A stretch of DNA of 64,000 bases from Przewalskia tangutica (lineage: Eukaryota; Streptophyta; Magnoliopsida; Solanales; Solanaceae), in contig JAQGDG010000046.1 in NCBI GenBank assembly GCA_029844215.1, positions 1-64,000 on the forward strand. Reading direction: 5' to 3'. Positions 1 through 12,016 of this stretch are shown in pieces. Made by a program: the position numbers and the translations under genes. The first letter of the stretch is position 1, and every line of letters starts with the position of its first letter. Under the pieces are notes generated by a model. That model was not told the DNA's origin. It was given only the letters and a program-made list of their open reading frames with translations, and searched no databases.

Positions 1-246
1 TCGCATAGGTCGGACCGCACGGGACTATTTCACCGCATAAGCCCTACTTGACTGCACGAGGTATTCCTCGCATCGCGGGTAGCAAATCCACTAAATATGC
101 AATGCCACAAACCCGGAATGACCCCGCATTATTACCGAACTACTAGCACAACCGCTATCACACATAACATAAGCACTACCGCTTATCATACAATATATAA
201 GCAAGTTAAGCAATCCTCTAACTTCTTATTATTCTGCTTCATATAT
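1..246 (-). mobile_element. Element C, 3' LTR, left fragment
   Basis: This is the middle of a minus-strand LTR whose start lies before the window. It aligns by eye with 25730-25950 of the other C LTR (the run of CGCATAAGCC/GAGGTATTCC words, then CAAGTTAAGCAATCC). The homology stops at about 241, where element B begins, and resumes at 18933. The matching offset in the complete C LTR implies about 740 bp of this LTR lie left of the window. No gene is present. Confidence 0.85.
242..246. repeat. Left target-site duplication of element B (TATAC, read here as TATAT)
   Basis: The empty site in the other C LTR (about 25945-25960) reads TTCATATACACTC. The right flank of B starts TATAC at 18933. Here the junction reads TATATCGCCACG where TATAC followed by TGTCACG is expected, so the boundary is blurred by a CTG to TCG change at the junction itself. 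Confidence 0.6.
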
Positions 247-892
247 CGCCACGACCCAACCCGCCCGTGATCGTGCCTTACCCCGCACCCTAGTGATACA
301 ACATCGAGAAAACCAGCGAAATAAAAACTTAGACATGCAAATAGACATGGATCAAGATGAAAGAAAATAGGCTAACCAAAACGGCCTTTTAGCATATATA
401 TATACAAAGACATTTTGAACAGCTATAATCCTTACAACCCCGCCACACCAAGCATGCACTTAAGATTTATAACAACTATGACGACAGGCCCCGCCATACC
501 CTGAATGTACAAGAACCTACTGCACTGTGGTAACATACCAAAGATAAGCCTCAAGGAACGGAGCTTCCCAAGACAAAGGTGATCCTAAAAGCTGGATCGA
601 CACTGTACAGACTTACTCTACGCAGATGAACGCAAATTTCCGGCGAGGTCAAGATAACAGTATAAGTATGTGAAATCAGAAGTACTATAAATGAAATCAT
701 AGCATTTAATAAAGCAGAGACATGTATGATAACCAAACTACGCATACACATATAACGCTTATATCAAGTCGTGGTCTCACGCCTCCACATCAATCATGCC
801 CGTGGAATACCTTCCTCACCGCCATACATGATATGATAACACCAAGAAGTACACTGCACACCAAGTCCTACCGATGCCAAAGCCGTTTAACA

Positions 893-1217
893 ATCCAAAA
901 TGGAAGATACCTGCGCTTACGATCGTGGTCGTGATGTCCAAAAGGAACAACAAGACATCAATCAAAATGGAAACAAGAAGACAACAATCCAAAATGGAAA
1001 CATACCCGCATACGATCGTCGCATGTCCAAAAGGAACAATAAGGCAAGAATCCAAAATGGAACAAGAAGACAAAGAATCCAAAATGGAAACAAGTAAGAC
1101 AAAGAATCCAAAATGGAAACAAAGAAGACAAAGAATCCAAAATGGAAGCATACCCGCTTACGCGATCGCGGTCGATGTCCAAAAAGGAACAACCAGACAT
1201 CAATCAAAATGGAAGCA
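893..1217. repeat. Minisatellite in B 3' LTR (ATCCAAAATGGAA units)
   Basis: About eight copies of AATC(C)AAAATGGAA(A/G) at irregular spacing, joined by AAGACAA-type linkers and longer GTCCAAAAGGAAC-containing spacers. The partner LTR has about seven copies at 16077-16377 in a different arrangement, so copy number changed after the two LTRs were formed. Confidence 0.85.
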
Positions 1218-3301
1218 TACCCGCGCTACGATCGTGTCGCATGTCCAAAGCGATTAGCAAAATAACACTATCGAGAGGAGCGCACTGCGGAATTTCTCCG
1301 CCACACGCAAGACGCCCCAATAAGTTCTCAATAAGTCAACCGCCCTCCATCGAGACGCGTAGTATACACAATTCTTGCACAACAAAGGCTATCACAACAA
1401 GATAGGCAAGTTTCACAACAACAAGCATAGGCAAGTTATACATAACTCAAGGTACTTTCATTTTATGTCAAAGTCCGGTTTTAACTCCTAAAGTACTACG
1501 ACGTTAAATTCCTTTTAAAGAGATCCATTCCTTTTATAAAAGTCACCCGACACCGTAGTATACAACAGAGTGACTTACATCTTTCAAGTAAAGCAAAACA
1601 ACTTCCATACTTTCCTTTTAAACTAAATCAAGGCAATACCATGCCTTCTTTTAGACCAAAACACTTCTTTTAAAGTCAAGTTACCACATTAAAACCAATG
1701 ATAAAACCCTTTTCATAAAATCGTTATAACTCACTTCCCATAAAGCTTGTTATAACACTTTATGTTTTAAACCAATTTAAGACACAACAACGCCTTTCTT
1801 TTCACTAAAGTTCCAGCTTTGCCTAATTTCAATTACTCAAGTCTCTTTAGAAAAGTTTCATAGTTCAATGTCTTACTCTCTTTTAAAACAATTGAGTAAC
1901 ATATGTCATAGGCGAGTAGGTTATTCTTGTTCATAAATCTTATTAAGCCCATGATCTAGAATTGTAATATCATTTTGTCTCATCTTAGCTTCTATGCATG
2001 GAGGTTTCTACCGGTTTTAATAATACTTCATTATTCAATACATTTTCCTTATTAACGCTGCAGTTGGTTTGTCGATACACATTCGATTTCCAAATCAAGA
2101 AACATTATTCCTTTTAAAAACCACGACTCATTACTCACGAATGAGGTTTCACACAAAACTCATATTAATTCATTTAAGTTAAGTCTCTTATCTTATAAGA
2201 TCAAGTCTCTTAACTTCTAAAATCGTGAAACCATTTTCTTTACCTTCTTAAGACGTTATACCTAACTCCCATAAAGCTAGTATAACTCTTTTTAAAACCT
2301 TTAAAACCAAGTGTTACTCTTCTTTCAAAAATGGTTTCTAACTCTTTGACATACTTCAAGTTTCTTATTATTCAGCTTAAGTCAAAAGACATTGCCGCAT
2401 AACCACGCTCAATTAGCACACGACGCCTACCGCATTATATATTATTCAGCTTAAGTCAAAAGAAATTGCCGTACTATATATATCTTCCTTTAAAATATCA
2501 TGCTCAAGAGTATAGGAAGAATCACATACCTCGCGACGATTATCGACTATAAGCAAAACGCCCACTCGCTATAACCCGCTAGCCTTGTCCACCTTCTAAG
2601 TAGCACATGCTACTTGCAAAACATTCAACCAATAAAGGTTATCACCATCGTAATACAATCCCATGTAAGTACGCTTTAACTTCTACTACTTATATTCTTC
2701 CGATGTGATTTCGCCAAGTCTTTCATCAGAATATCCTTTTATTACAGCTTCAATTCTCTTCTATGAATCTTATATTCATTTCTATACAACTACAAGATGT
2801 AATTTCCAATTACACTGTATGATAGGATTATTTACCTCGATGAGCCCAAAATTATCCAGTTTAATGTCGCTCCCGAGCAACGCTTTAGCTCCTACTCCGA
2901 GTGCTCCAATCCGCCCAAACAACTCCTTAGAAGTTCTAACCAACTTCTACTCAAATACTTCAACTATCAATGAAGATTTTCCTTAGGGTTTCGTTTAGTG
3001 GCTAGAGGAAAGTATAATAGTATTTTCTGGGCTTTCCGTAAAGAGGGTACTTTGGAAATACTACAAGGTATTTGGGCATTATAACAATACTAGGAGAGTA
3101 TTTCTATACCACAACAAGGGGTATTATACGAAAACAACTAGGCTAGTGGTACCCTGGCTAGTGGCACCACAAAGTGGAGGGGGAGGCTCTCGCCAAGGCT
3201 TCAAAAGAGGGGATGCTTGGACGAGCTACTACACAAAGGGGCAGGAAGAGAGCTTTCAAGACTTAGGAAGATTTTAGGATGAAGAAGTCTTCCAAAGTGG
3301 G

Positions 3302-3310
3302 TATTTATAG
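3302..3310 (-). promoter_or_regulatory. TATA box of B 3' LTR
   Basis: TATTTATAG on the plus strand, that is CTATAAATA on the minus strand, about 395 bp from the LTR start. The same word lies at nearly the same distance in the LTRs of A, D, G, I and J. Confidence 0.65.
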
Positions 3311-3704
3311 GTCAAGGAATGGCCAACCAATGGCCAAGATCCATCCAAGTGTTAGGCAAGTGTAGGCTAGGATTCCACCATGTGTACCTTATCCATCTAC
3401 CACAACAACTTGCACACAAAATATCCTACCAACTCCTCCTTCCAATCGCCCATTACCGCTTCAACTCATGGCGTCAATGCGAGGTGACACTTGTCACCCT
3501 CCCGCTGGTCCAAAATGTTTCGCCTCTCGAAAAATCCGCAAAAATTATAAATGACATAGCCGAATTTTCCTTTCGCAAGTTTAGTAAAACGTTCGCCAAA
3601 AACGACTCTTTTCGACTCAGGCACAAAATTTTCAACCTTGCCAACTTTAAGGCTTGAATTTATATACGCACGCCTCACGCACATACTGAAATACTGGTAT
3701 AACA

Positions 3705-3740
3705 TTCTCCTCCTTAGAAACATTCGTTCCCGAATGTTCC
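3705..3740 (-). promoter_or_regulatory. Polypurine tract and upstream hairpin of B
   Basis: TTCTCCTCC directly abuts the LTR (a purine tract on the minus strand, the expected plus-strand primer). It is followed by GAAACATTCG (3717-3726), TTCC, and CGAATGTTCC (3731-3740), an inverted repeat repeated at the same place in A, C, D, H and J. Confidence 0.75.
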
Positions 3741-4811
3741 TTCTCAAGACTGACACGATGGTTCTTCTAACAAGTTGCCAACGCCACGCCCGCCACTAAA
3801 TAACACACGTTCTTCTTCCTTCCTTACTCGCCGCGTGCCCTTCTCGAACACTTGAACTCTTCTAGTATAATGCATTTCACACTTCGCCATCGCCCGCTTC
3901 CCAAAACTTTGGAGTCACCACCTCCAAACTTGGTCATCTACTAGCCTCAACCTCCCTTAAGGCCATTCCCGGCCTTCACGGTCCGCTTCTGGTCGAACAT
4001 ATCCACGAACTCATACGATGGTCATCTAAACTTGGGCCTAGCACCCTCGTGACCCTACCACCGGGCGACCACCCAGAGCTGAATTTATCTCAAAACAGCC
4101 GCGGTTGGCCCTCAACACGGACCCAACCCGACCCACTTAACGCATCACGCCTTGTTCCCGATCCAAACAATCTTACCTCTACAGTCATGAAAGCTACCAC
4201 TTCCATTTCACACTACCTGTGACTTATCACACAATTACTCCACGATACCTATACGCTCGACAAAGATCACTCGCAAAAACTTGTACTCAAGACGGCCTTA
4301 CATCTAAGGTCTCAACTGTAGAATTCTAAGGTTCATCATTTTCTCACCCCCAGGCTTACCCTTTCTCACTAACCAGGTTTCTAAATCACATCTTAGCACA
4401 AAGCTATCCGAACATAACACTAAACACATCATTAATATCAATACCTACAAAACTCTAGAGGGTTAAGGATATACCTGAAAATAGGCGGTTCAAAGGACCG
4501 CTAAAACTGGAAACTTCCACCGCGACCTCTACCGTGGCTCCGGTGTATGAACATCCCGCCTAGCCGGAAGGTGAAGAACCCGCAATCGATCTCGTAGTCT
4601 CAGGTTATCCTACCAACCCACCGCTCTGACAGCTCCTAAATGGCTCACGCCGCATGTAAAACAAACTCCTGACTAGCACGACACTCCCACGCGAGTCTAC
4701 TACACGTCACAACGGTAGGGGTGGCTTCACCGCTAACACCCCGCTTCCAAAATCAACCTCGAGCTCGACCGCTTCCCGAATACTCGATGCCAAGATTGTG
4801 GAGGACCACTT
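3741..4811 (-). pseudogene. Element B internal region, left part (decayed, no RT)
   Basis: Minus-strand interior between the purine tract and the insertion point of A. Near 3830-3960 it shares words with the integrase tail/3' region of D and J. Around 3990-4060 it carries the block TAAACTTGGGCC...CCTCGTGACC also seen in C, D, F and H. Near 4450 a segment CTAGAGGGTTAAGGATATACC matches H near 46520. The part from 4480 to 4811 resembles gag C-terminal sequence with a broken Cys-rich stretch. I see no RT, RNase H or protease. B therefore belongs with the RT-less elements D and H. Confidence 0.65.
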
Positions 4812-5343
4812 TGTCACGACCCATTCCGGCCCGTGGATCGTGCCTTACCGGGCACCCAAGTAGTCATACATCGTAGTAATCACGAAACATAAAGCAAGAC
4901 ATGAAACAGCTTTATAAAACAAGACATGATTTTGTGAGAAAACGTGGCCTTTCGGCATATATATATAATCATGTTTTAGCAAGCATATCCGACATCGCAT
5001 AAATACGACTACTGCACTTCTGGGGAAATATACAACTATGGCGGACAGGCCCCGCCATACCTCGATCAGATAAAACTAACTACAACAGGAGATCATACCA
5101 AAAGTAGAGCCTCCAAGAGACGGAGCTCGACACCAACGTGAGATCCTAAGGACGCGGATCTAGCACTGCCGCTCTTACCGCGCATGAACGCAGCCCGGCG
5201 AGGTCAAGATAACAGTACTAAGTATGCTAAATCAGAAAGTACTTAAATGAAACATATCATTTTTTTAAAACCAGCTTACAAGATGTATGAAACAACCAAG
5301 GAAACCGCACATAGTGCCACATCACAAACAAGAGCAACAATAG

Positions 5344-5670
5344 TAATCAGAATGAGTCTTGTCTAGGCCGCGAATGATCGAAACAGGCCACTCGCCCCAT
5401 CATCATTCTCGCAAGCCTAACTCGACTCCCGAGTCCGCATAGGCCACTCACATGGGCCCGCATGAGGTATAACCCCGCATCGAGGGTAGCTACTCTCGAT
5501 CGCCCCGACTCGGCGTCCGCACGCCATTGCATCGCATGAGGTATAACCCCGCATACTAACTCGAACTCTCGTAGTTCGCATAGGCCCCCGACCCGCATGA
5601 GGTATTCTCGAATCACGGTCCTGCATCACTCGAGTCTACCCCGCAGACGGAGGCGCCTAACCCCAGATCA
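5344..5670. repeat. GC-rich repeat slot in A 3' LTR
   Basis: Degenerate repeats of CCGCATGAGGTAT, CGCATAGGCC and GTAGCTACTC words, five or so units. The partner is at about 12565-12880. This is the position where other LTRs in the window carry minisatellites of different sequence. Confidence 0.7.
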
Positions 5671-6795
5671 TCTCAAGAGGTGAGTGATAGTATACTAGCA
5701 TAACAACTTACCTTTAAGTAACACAAGCACAACAAGGATACTCACCTATACCAACGCTACAAGATACTAACACACATAGCATCATATCATGTCTACCTAT
5801 CAAACCATCTTCTTATTCACAATATAAGTCCGTTATAAACACATAGGCAAACTTGTTTCTTTTATCAATCTTAAGTGGTTATACTTACTTCCCATAAAGC
5901 TAGTATAACTCTTAAGCTTCGCTTAAAACCAATTAGTTCTCTTCTCATAATAAACGGTTCAAAGAGTCCTTTGAAATGTTTTCGCTTCTTATTATTTAGG
6001 CTTAAGCCGTGAGGCATTGCCGTAAGTATTATTCAGCTTAAGCCGTGAGGCATTGCTGTAAGTATTATTCATTAACACATGTACGCCTACCGCACTATAT
6101 ACATATTGTAAAATATCATGCTTTAGGAAGAATCACATACCTTCTACAAATCCACCGCCAAGTCGAGTATGTCGAGCGCATAGAATCAGCCTATAATAGT
6201 CACATATATCTATCAAAGTATAGACTATTCTGTAGTTAATTCTAAAAAGAGGGTCCTCAATTCTACTGAAAGTCTGGCAGCACAACCCTACCCATGAGTT
6301 ATATAAGTTCATCAGAAAACAAATTCTATGTAAGCATGGGCTTGATTATTCTTCTTTAAACCCTTCTAAGTGATTAACACTTCAATTCTATTCTGTGATA
6401 TACTTCTAAGTATTTATACTATTCTTATTCTACAACAAGAAGTATTCTTTAATTCAAAAGAGGGTTAGGATTAGTTACCCTGTAAGCCCAATAATATCCT
6501 AGAAAAGTCGCTACTGAGCAAGGTTTTGCTCCTAAGTCAGATGTCCAAGGAAACCTTAGAAGTTCTTCACAACTTCTACTAAGTGCTAAGGTATTTGGGC
6601 TAGGTATTTTGGGCATTATAACAATACAAGAAGGCAACTTTTCTACCAATGAGGGGGTTGGTTTAGCAGGCTAGGGGTAGCCTCGCCAAGCTTCTCAAGG
6701 AGGAGGTGTGTTTGGACGAAACAACAAGAGGAGAGGGAGGATTTGAGACTTGTAGATTGCTCAATTTAGGATGAAATAACTCTTCAACAAGGGGG

Positions 6796-6804
6796 TATTT
6801 ATAG
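6796..6804 (-). promoter_or_regulatory. TATA box of A 3' LTR
   Basis: CTATAAATA on the minus strand, about 394 bp from the LTR start; the same offset as in B, G, I and J. Confidence 0.65.
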
Positions 6805-7197
6805 TCAAGACATGGCCAACCAATGGCCAAGATTATGCCAAGTGCAAGGCAAGTGTAGGGTGAGGATTTAGGCAAGTGTCCTTGGCCAACTTGCACACAA
6901 AATATCTAGCCAACTTTATGACAAGGCTTGGCATCCAATCGCCCTATTGCCGTGATTAGTCCACCAATGAGAGTGTGGAAAGTGTCGCCTCTCATTGGTC
7001 CAAAGTGTTACGCCTCTAAAAATCCGCAAAAATAAGAAATGACATAGCCGGAATTTATCCTATGAAAGCCGTGGAAACGCTTCGCCGGAAACCGCTCGCT
7101 GTGAGTTGTGCCTAAAAATCGCCCAAGGCCTAACTTTAAGACCAAAACTTTTCAGACGTATTCCTTTACGCACATACCTCGGAAATACGGTATAACA

Positions 7198-7231
7198 TTC
7201 TCCTCCTTAGAAACATTCGTCCGAATGTTCC
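7198..7231 (-). promoter_or_regulatory. Polypurine tract and hairpin of A
   Basis: TTCTCCTCC next to the LTR, then GAAACATTCG (7210-7219) and CGAATGTTCC (7222-7231), 10-base arms with one mismatch or wobble pair and a 2-base loop. Confidence 0.75.
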
Positions 7232-7329
7232 TTCCCAAGACAGATAACGATAAGGTTCTTCAAAACTTAAACAGCTTTGCAAAAGCCACACACTACCATA
7301 AACAACACTTAGGCATAAACGATAATGAA

Positions 7330-7760
7330 GATTTACAAGTAGGAAAGTGAATTACCCGGAGGGGGGAACAGCGAGGATACTTCGCCTCATGTCCTCCTCG
7401 CTTCCCACGCCATCTCCTCCTCGAGCTCGCTCCGCCACAAGACTTTGACGGAAGCCACGCCCTTCGTCCGCAGACGCTTAACTCGACGATCGATTATCGC
7501 TATGGAATCTCTCATACGATAACCCCTGGCCACCGGATATCGCCAACCGTGTACCCTAGATGGATCCCCGATACATCTCCTCAAAGATAGACACGTGAAA
7601 ACCGGATGTATCGCTTCCAGACGGACGGCAGTCCAACTCATAGGCAACCTTGCCTACCTCGCGGACAATCAAACGCCCAATGTACCTAGGGCCGAGTTTC
7701 CCTTCTTCCCGAATCTCATCACACCCTTCATGGGTGACACCTTTAGGAAAACCCAATCAT
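7330..7760 (-). pseudogene. Element A integrase C-terminal tail (chromodomain-like), broken
   Basis: Two overlapping minus-strand frames (7387-7647 and 7556-7756) together show the usual gypsy integrase tail: KLGPRYIGRL...GKVAYEL, then HPVF, CIGDPSRV and VASVKVLWRSELEEEMAWEA. The last part fits a degenerate chromodomain (V-K-V-x-W...W-E). In the family this tail binds modified histone and steers integration into heterochromatin. The shift between the frames indicates at least one frameshift here. It is the last coding part before the purine tract, as expected. Confidence 0.8.
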
Positions 7761-8770
7761 GAACCTCGAACTCAAGATGCCGACGACGATGATCTCGATA
7801 CGACTTCGCCGACTCGAGCCGCCAATAGCCGCCTGATAAGCTTCACCTTATCCATCGCCGCACCAAAATCGTCCCACTAGCCGCACTCGCCCACCTCAAC
7901 CAACCTATAGGCGACCGCACTTCCTCCCATACAAGGCCTCATAAGGCGCCATCCGAATACCGAGTGGTAGCTATTATTATACGCGAACTCAACCAGAGGC
8001 AAATGATCCTCCCAACTACCACTGGTCAATAACACAAAGCTCGCAGATATCCTCGCAGTCCGATAGCGCGCTCGCCTCGTCTGCTCTGCGTGGATGAAAT
8101 GCGACTCGTGCTCACCGCCCCTAAACCCTCGGAAGGACTCTCCAGCCGTCAGAACCGGGCTCTCGTCGAGCATGATCGTAGGACTCACGCACCGACGATC
8201 TCTCTGATGTAAAGTCCGCATAATCCTCACCGAAAGTCGCCCCGACGGAAGAAAGTGGGCTGATTTCACACCGGCCGACGATAACCCATATAGAATCATG
8301 TCTCCTCCGAGCGCGAGGTAATCCCGCGAAGTCCATGTTGATTACCTCCCACTTCCGTGTCGATCTCTATCGTCAGAATAAACCACCGTGTCTCTCGTGC
8401 TCTACCTTCACCGCCGACAACACGCACCGAGCTACGAACTCGCAACGCCCCTCTTCAAGCCATCCCACCAATACACGTATCTAAGGTCGTGGTACATCTT
8501 GGTCGACTCGACGGATAGAGTAACGCGCACCGTGCTTCCCCAAGAACTCACAAGTCCTCAAACATCCGAACACACAACCCGCTCAAATCTTAGCACCCCA
8601 TCAAAGCTACTCAAAAGGACCCTTGCCTCACGTAAGAGTCAGACACGATATCGAATCAAAGCCGATCCTCGAATCAAGGCTCTTCACCTCCTCAACGATG
8701 GAAGACTCGCAACCTCACGAACTCTAACCCCATTGCTATCGTAATCAATCAAACGACACCAAGGCTCGCT
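7760..8770 (-). pseudogene. Element A integrase zinc-binding and catalytic core, broken
   Basis: The minus-strand frame 7877-8299 contains KSAHFLP and, later, SWEDHLPLVEFAYNNSYHS, both hallmarks of the gypsy integrase core. An adjacent frame (8121-8336) shows DFAGLPRARRRHDSIWVIV, the start of the catalytic core that follows the first Asp region. The HPQTDGQ region is not readable. Around 8680-8740 the sequence matches the zinc-binding segment present in C near 22190. The enzyme would join the DNA copy to the host chromosome; this copy has several frameshifts and cannot encode it as read. Confidence 0.8.
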
Positions 8771-9270
8771 AATCGTGCAAATTACGAACCATGTCCCTTC
8801 TCTCTAGCCGCACATCCGATAGGCTCCCATCGACTCTACGACTGGCGGCATCCGCCACAACATCGCCTTGCCCGTGGTACGATGTCCACATCGTAATCCT
8901 TAAGCAACTCTAACCACCGCCTCGCCGAAGTTCACTCCTCCGTCAAGATGTACCGAGGCTCGTGGTCCGTAAAATATCCACGTGAACCCCATACAAATAG
9001 TGCTCCAGATCTTCAAAGCGTGAATCACACCGCCAACTCCAAATCACGTGGGGTAGTTCCTCTCGTGTTTCTTCACCGCCGACGATATGCTATAACTCGC
9101 CATGCTGCATCAACACACATCCCAACCCGATGCCCGACGATCACAATACACGACATAACCATCCGACCTCCGAAGAGTAAGAACGGGCGGCCGCCGCCTC
9201 TCTTTCAAGAATCGAAACCCCGCCACAAGCATCACCATCAAACTTGGTCTGCTTTCCGAGTCACCCTAGT
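8771..9270 (-). pseudogene. Element A RNase H, broken
   Basis: On the minus strand the segment about 8870-9000 corresponds to the YTDHKSLQYIF...RRWLELLKDYD region read clearly in element I at 63910-64000; the nucleotide words match (TGGTCCGTAAAATATCCACG, CCTTAAGCAACTCTAACCACC). It lies directly between integrase and RT, the gypsy order. RNase H removes the RNA strand during copying. Several frame breaks are present. Confidence 0.7.
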
Positions 9271-9960
9271 CAATGGTGCGTAGATAGAAGCAAACTTCTC
9301 CACGAACCGCCGATAATACTCGCAAGGCCCGTAAAATCGCGAACCTCGCTTGAGTAAGAGGTCTAGCCAAGTCTCGATCGCCGATTCGCCAGATTAACTC
9401 GAATGCCATCACCCCGATAATATGCCCAAGAAACGCCATCAAGTCAACCAAAACTCACATTTGGAAAACTTGGCGCATAACCGCTGGTCTCGAGAATCAC
9501 AAGATAGCCTCAACGCCCGCATGACGCTCCTCGCTCCGAGCGAATAAACCAAGATATCATCAATGAACACTATCACAAACGTGTCCAAAATGGTTTGAAC
9601 ACTCGTTCATCAAATCCATGAATACCACGAGCATCGACAACCCAAAAGACATGACTCAACTCATAATGCCCGCACGTCCTAATGCACCCTAGGGACATCC
9701 ACCTCTCCGACTCGCACTGATGATAGCCCGATCGCAGATCAATCTCGAGAAACATCTCGCACTCGCAACCGGGTCGAACAAATCATCAATCCTAGGAAGC
9801 GGGTATCTGTTTAATGGTCACCTTGTTCACCGCCAGATCGACACACGCGCAGCTGCCCCGCCCTTCTTCTTCACGAACAATACCGCGCCCTGTGAGAAAC
9901 ACTAGGCCTAATGAAGCCCTTCTCTAGCAAATCCCTGCCGATCCTTCAACTCTCTCAACT
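9271..9960 (-). pseudogene. Element A reverse transcriptase, broken
   Basis: The minus-strand frame 9573-9755 reads IDLRSGYHQ, then a degraded GHYE..SHVFW segment and FDERVFKPF, the central RT palm. Next to it (about 9560-9590) the minus strand encodes FVIVFIDD, the catalytic two-Asp motif (F-x-D-D form), and near 9840-9890 the lysine-rich FVKKK segment. The AFLGHIIGVMAFELIWR frame (9266-9451) corresponds to the end of RT/thumb. All motifs are in order, but in different frames. Confidence 0.85.
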
Positions 9961-10149
9961 CGGCAGTGCCATTCTCAGATGGCGGAATGGAAATAGGCCG
10001 AGTATCCGCAACACATCAATACAAAACTCGATCTCCTCTCGTGAGGGATACCGGAGGTCATCCGAAACACGTCTGGGAACTCACGACCATCGAATCGACG
10101 GAAAATCTGGTACCGCAGCCTCAAAGATCAAACACCCGAACTAGATGGT

Positions 10150-10560
10150 AGATATACCCTTCGCACCATCTTCCTAGCCTGAGGTAGGAAATAAACCTAC
10201 CCTCTACGATACCGCGCTCTCCCACTCAACAACCGGCCTCAGAAACCGAACCGCACTACTTCTCTCTCAGCCTACATTGGCATAGCAAGAGGCTAGCCAA
10301 TCCATCCCCATAATCACGCCAAAGTCAATCATCTCCAACTCTATCAAGTCGCCAGTGGTCCGACGATCAGAATGGTCACAGGCAAGCCTATATACCCGCC
10401 GAGCTACCACCGAATCCCCACGGCGTAGCTACTCGAACTGCCCATGGACTCGTGCTCTATCCCTATCCTACTAGCAACAAGGGAGATATATAGGACAGAG
10501 TAGAACCCGATCTATCAAGGCATAAATATCAAACCCTAAACCGATAAGGTACCGCGGACG
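10150..10560 (-). pseudogene. Element A aspartic protease, broken
   Basis: The minus strand near 10285-10325 encodes DFGVIMGMDWLAS, the conserved second half of gypsy protease. Near 10500-10525 it encodes ALID followed by the RVL reading that replaces the usual catalytic D-x-G-S/T; element I has DPGST at the same place. One base seems missing. The protease would cut the gag-pol polyprotein. It lies between gag and RT. Confidence 0.75.
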
Positions 10561-11819
10561 ACATCGCGAGGCCTCCCGATCCCGCTTACCGACAAAGCAT
10601 AAACGCGGTTCGAGGACCGCTAGAATCGACTCGAGCCACGACCGCCGCGACTGGCCGACCCACGAGCACCCCGCCCGGGCGTAATCAGAGGAGATGATGA
10701 AGGCGCAATGTAACCTCGGCCGAGCTCTTCCACCCACGCCGGCCGACAAGCCTCGCAGTGACCTCGGCCGCTACAATCAGAATAAGATCCAAAAGTAGTA
10801 CCACACTTCCCGTAATGGGATCTACCGTGACGGCCACACCGGGTGGTCCCAGCGCCGCACTCGCTACCCTCGACGCTCAAGCCCCGCCCCGGTCCGCCTC
10901 AAAATCGTGGCCGTGGCCGAGGTGCGGCAGAGTGCTCGCCGGCCGTGGTGCGACCCAGATCGCCGCCGAGGCCGCCACCACGATAACCACCGTAAGACCC
11001 TCCCGCCCCGCCTTCTTCTCGCCGCCGGTCCACTCGCCGACCTTCGCGCTCGCATCCAAGGGCGCGAGCTCGCACGCGGTAATGTCCATACCCTACCGAG
11101 AGAAACCCCGCACACGACTCCGCCATATAGTCGCTTCAGCCCGTGACATAGCGGTGCACCCTATCCTCCATATCCGCTACCAATGCCGGGACATATCGAG
11201 CCAATGAATCAAACTCGACATTGTACTCCCGACAGCAGGCCCTCTCGCCGCAGTAAAAATCTATCACCGCGCCTCCTCATCCGCGAGGCAAGAAGTGAGC
11301 GAGGAAAGCCTCGAGAACTCATCCCAAGTAGCTGGGACGCGTGCTCTCCCGGATAACTCCCATGAATCAAACCAATCGATCGCGTGTCACGCATTTATGT
11401 GAACCAAAGATCACGGACTCGGTCTCCGACGCCCGATCACTCTCAAAATCCTTCAACTGACGGATGAACTCCTCGCGATCATCCTCCGCCGACCCATAAA
11501 ACTCCGCGGCTACAACTCGAAGTCTCGTAGCCTCAAACTTCTCGCCGGGTGAACAACGGTACGACCGAGCTGAGCTGAATCGCCGCATCCAGCCTCTCTC
11601 TCGACGGGCCACAACTTTAGCCAAAAGTCAAGCCATCTCTCAGACTCTAACTCTCCGCCTCAGCCGTGGGACGAGGCGCGGTACGTGGTCTGTGGCTGGG
11701 CCGGCGGCGCCATAGAACTCGCCGCCTCGTATAGACTGGCCTGAGCCTCGTGACTGGGTGTCTCGCTAGCGCCTCCTACGCTTCGCCTTCTCGGGCCCGG
11801 TTGCCTTACGTGGAGGCAT
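10561..11819 (-). pseudogene. Element A gag, broken
   Basis: The likely start is ATG at 11819-11817 on the minus strand, giving MPPRKATGPEKAKR; the same start context occurs in I (61061) and B (15212). Further on are EDDREEFIRQLKDFESDRAS (11367-11624) and a degraded capsid segment (11209-11394). A Gly/Arg-rich stretch around 10900-11050 precedes a Cys/His cluster (CGRHGRSHYGKCG, about 10800-10860) typical of gag zinc knuckles that bind the element RNA. Frame changes are frequent. Confidence 0.75.
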
Positions 11820-12004
11820 AATCATATAGAAAGGAATACGTTAGAGGGTCCAACCTATAACACAAATTCTAAAGCACGATCTCGTAATGAGAAGAATGGA
11901 AACCAATCCTAAATATCCTATAGCCTCCTCGACATTGGTGGTGCACAACACACCGATAATCAAGACTTACTAGATATTTGTCAGACACTTTCCGAGGATT
12001 AATC

Positions 12005-12016
12005 GCTTCGATACCA
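12005..12016 (-). promoter_or_regulatory. Primer-binding site of A (variant)
   Basis: Plus strand GCTTCGATACCA; minus strand TGGTATCGAAGC. The canonical initiator-Met site, seen intact in B, C and D, is TGGTATCAGAGC. The difference is at a CAG. Confidence 0.75.

Larger units (their letters stand above)
247..3704 (-). mobile_element. Element B, 3' LTR
   Basis: Minus-strand LTR of about 3.46 kb, matching the 5' LTR at 15412-18932 along its whole length. The left end is degraded (CGCCACGACCC instead of TGTCACGACCC). The right end is GGTATAACA, followed by a purine tract on the minus strand. The two LTRs agree closely in AT-rich stretches; differences concentrate at CAG/CTG sites (for example TTCTGATG at 17915 against TTCCGATG near 2700). 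It contains a minisatellite, a TATA box and a conserved leader stem-loop. Small open frames in it are not conserved as protein. Confidence 0.88.
4812..7197 (-). mobile_element. Element A, 3' LTR
   Basis: Starts TGTCACGACCC, ends GGTATAACA. It pairs with 12021-14398. The AT-rich right half (6300-7000 against 13500-14250) is nearly identical except at CTG/CAG words, for example TATTCTGTGA at about 6390 against TATTCGTGA at about 13600. It contains a CGCATGAGGTAT-rich slot at 5344-5670, a TATA box and the conserved stem-loop. No gene. Confidence 0.9.

Noticed and set aside
874..1257. Open frame with KSKMETSKTK-like repeats
   Set aside because: Translation of the B LTR minisatellite; open in several frames on both strands, and changed in the partner LTR.
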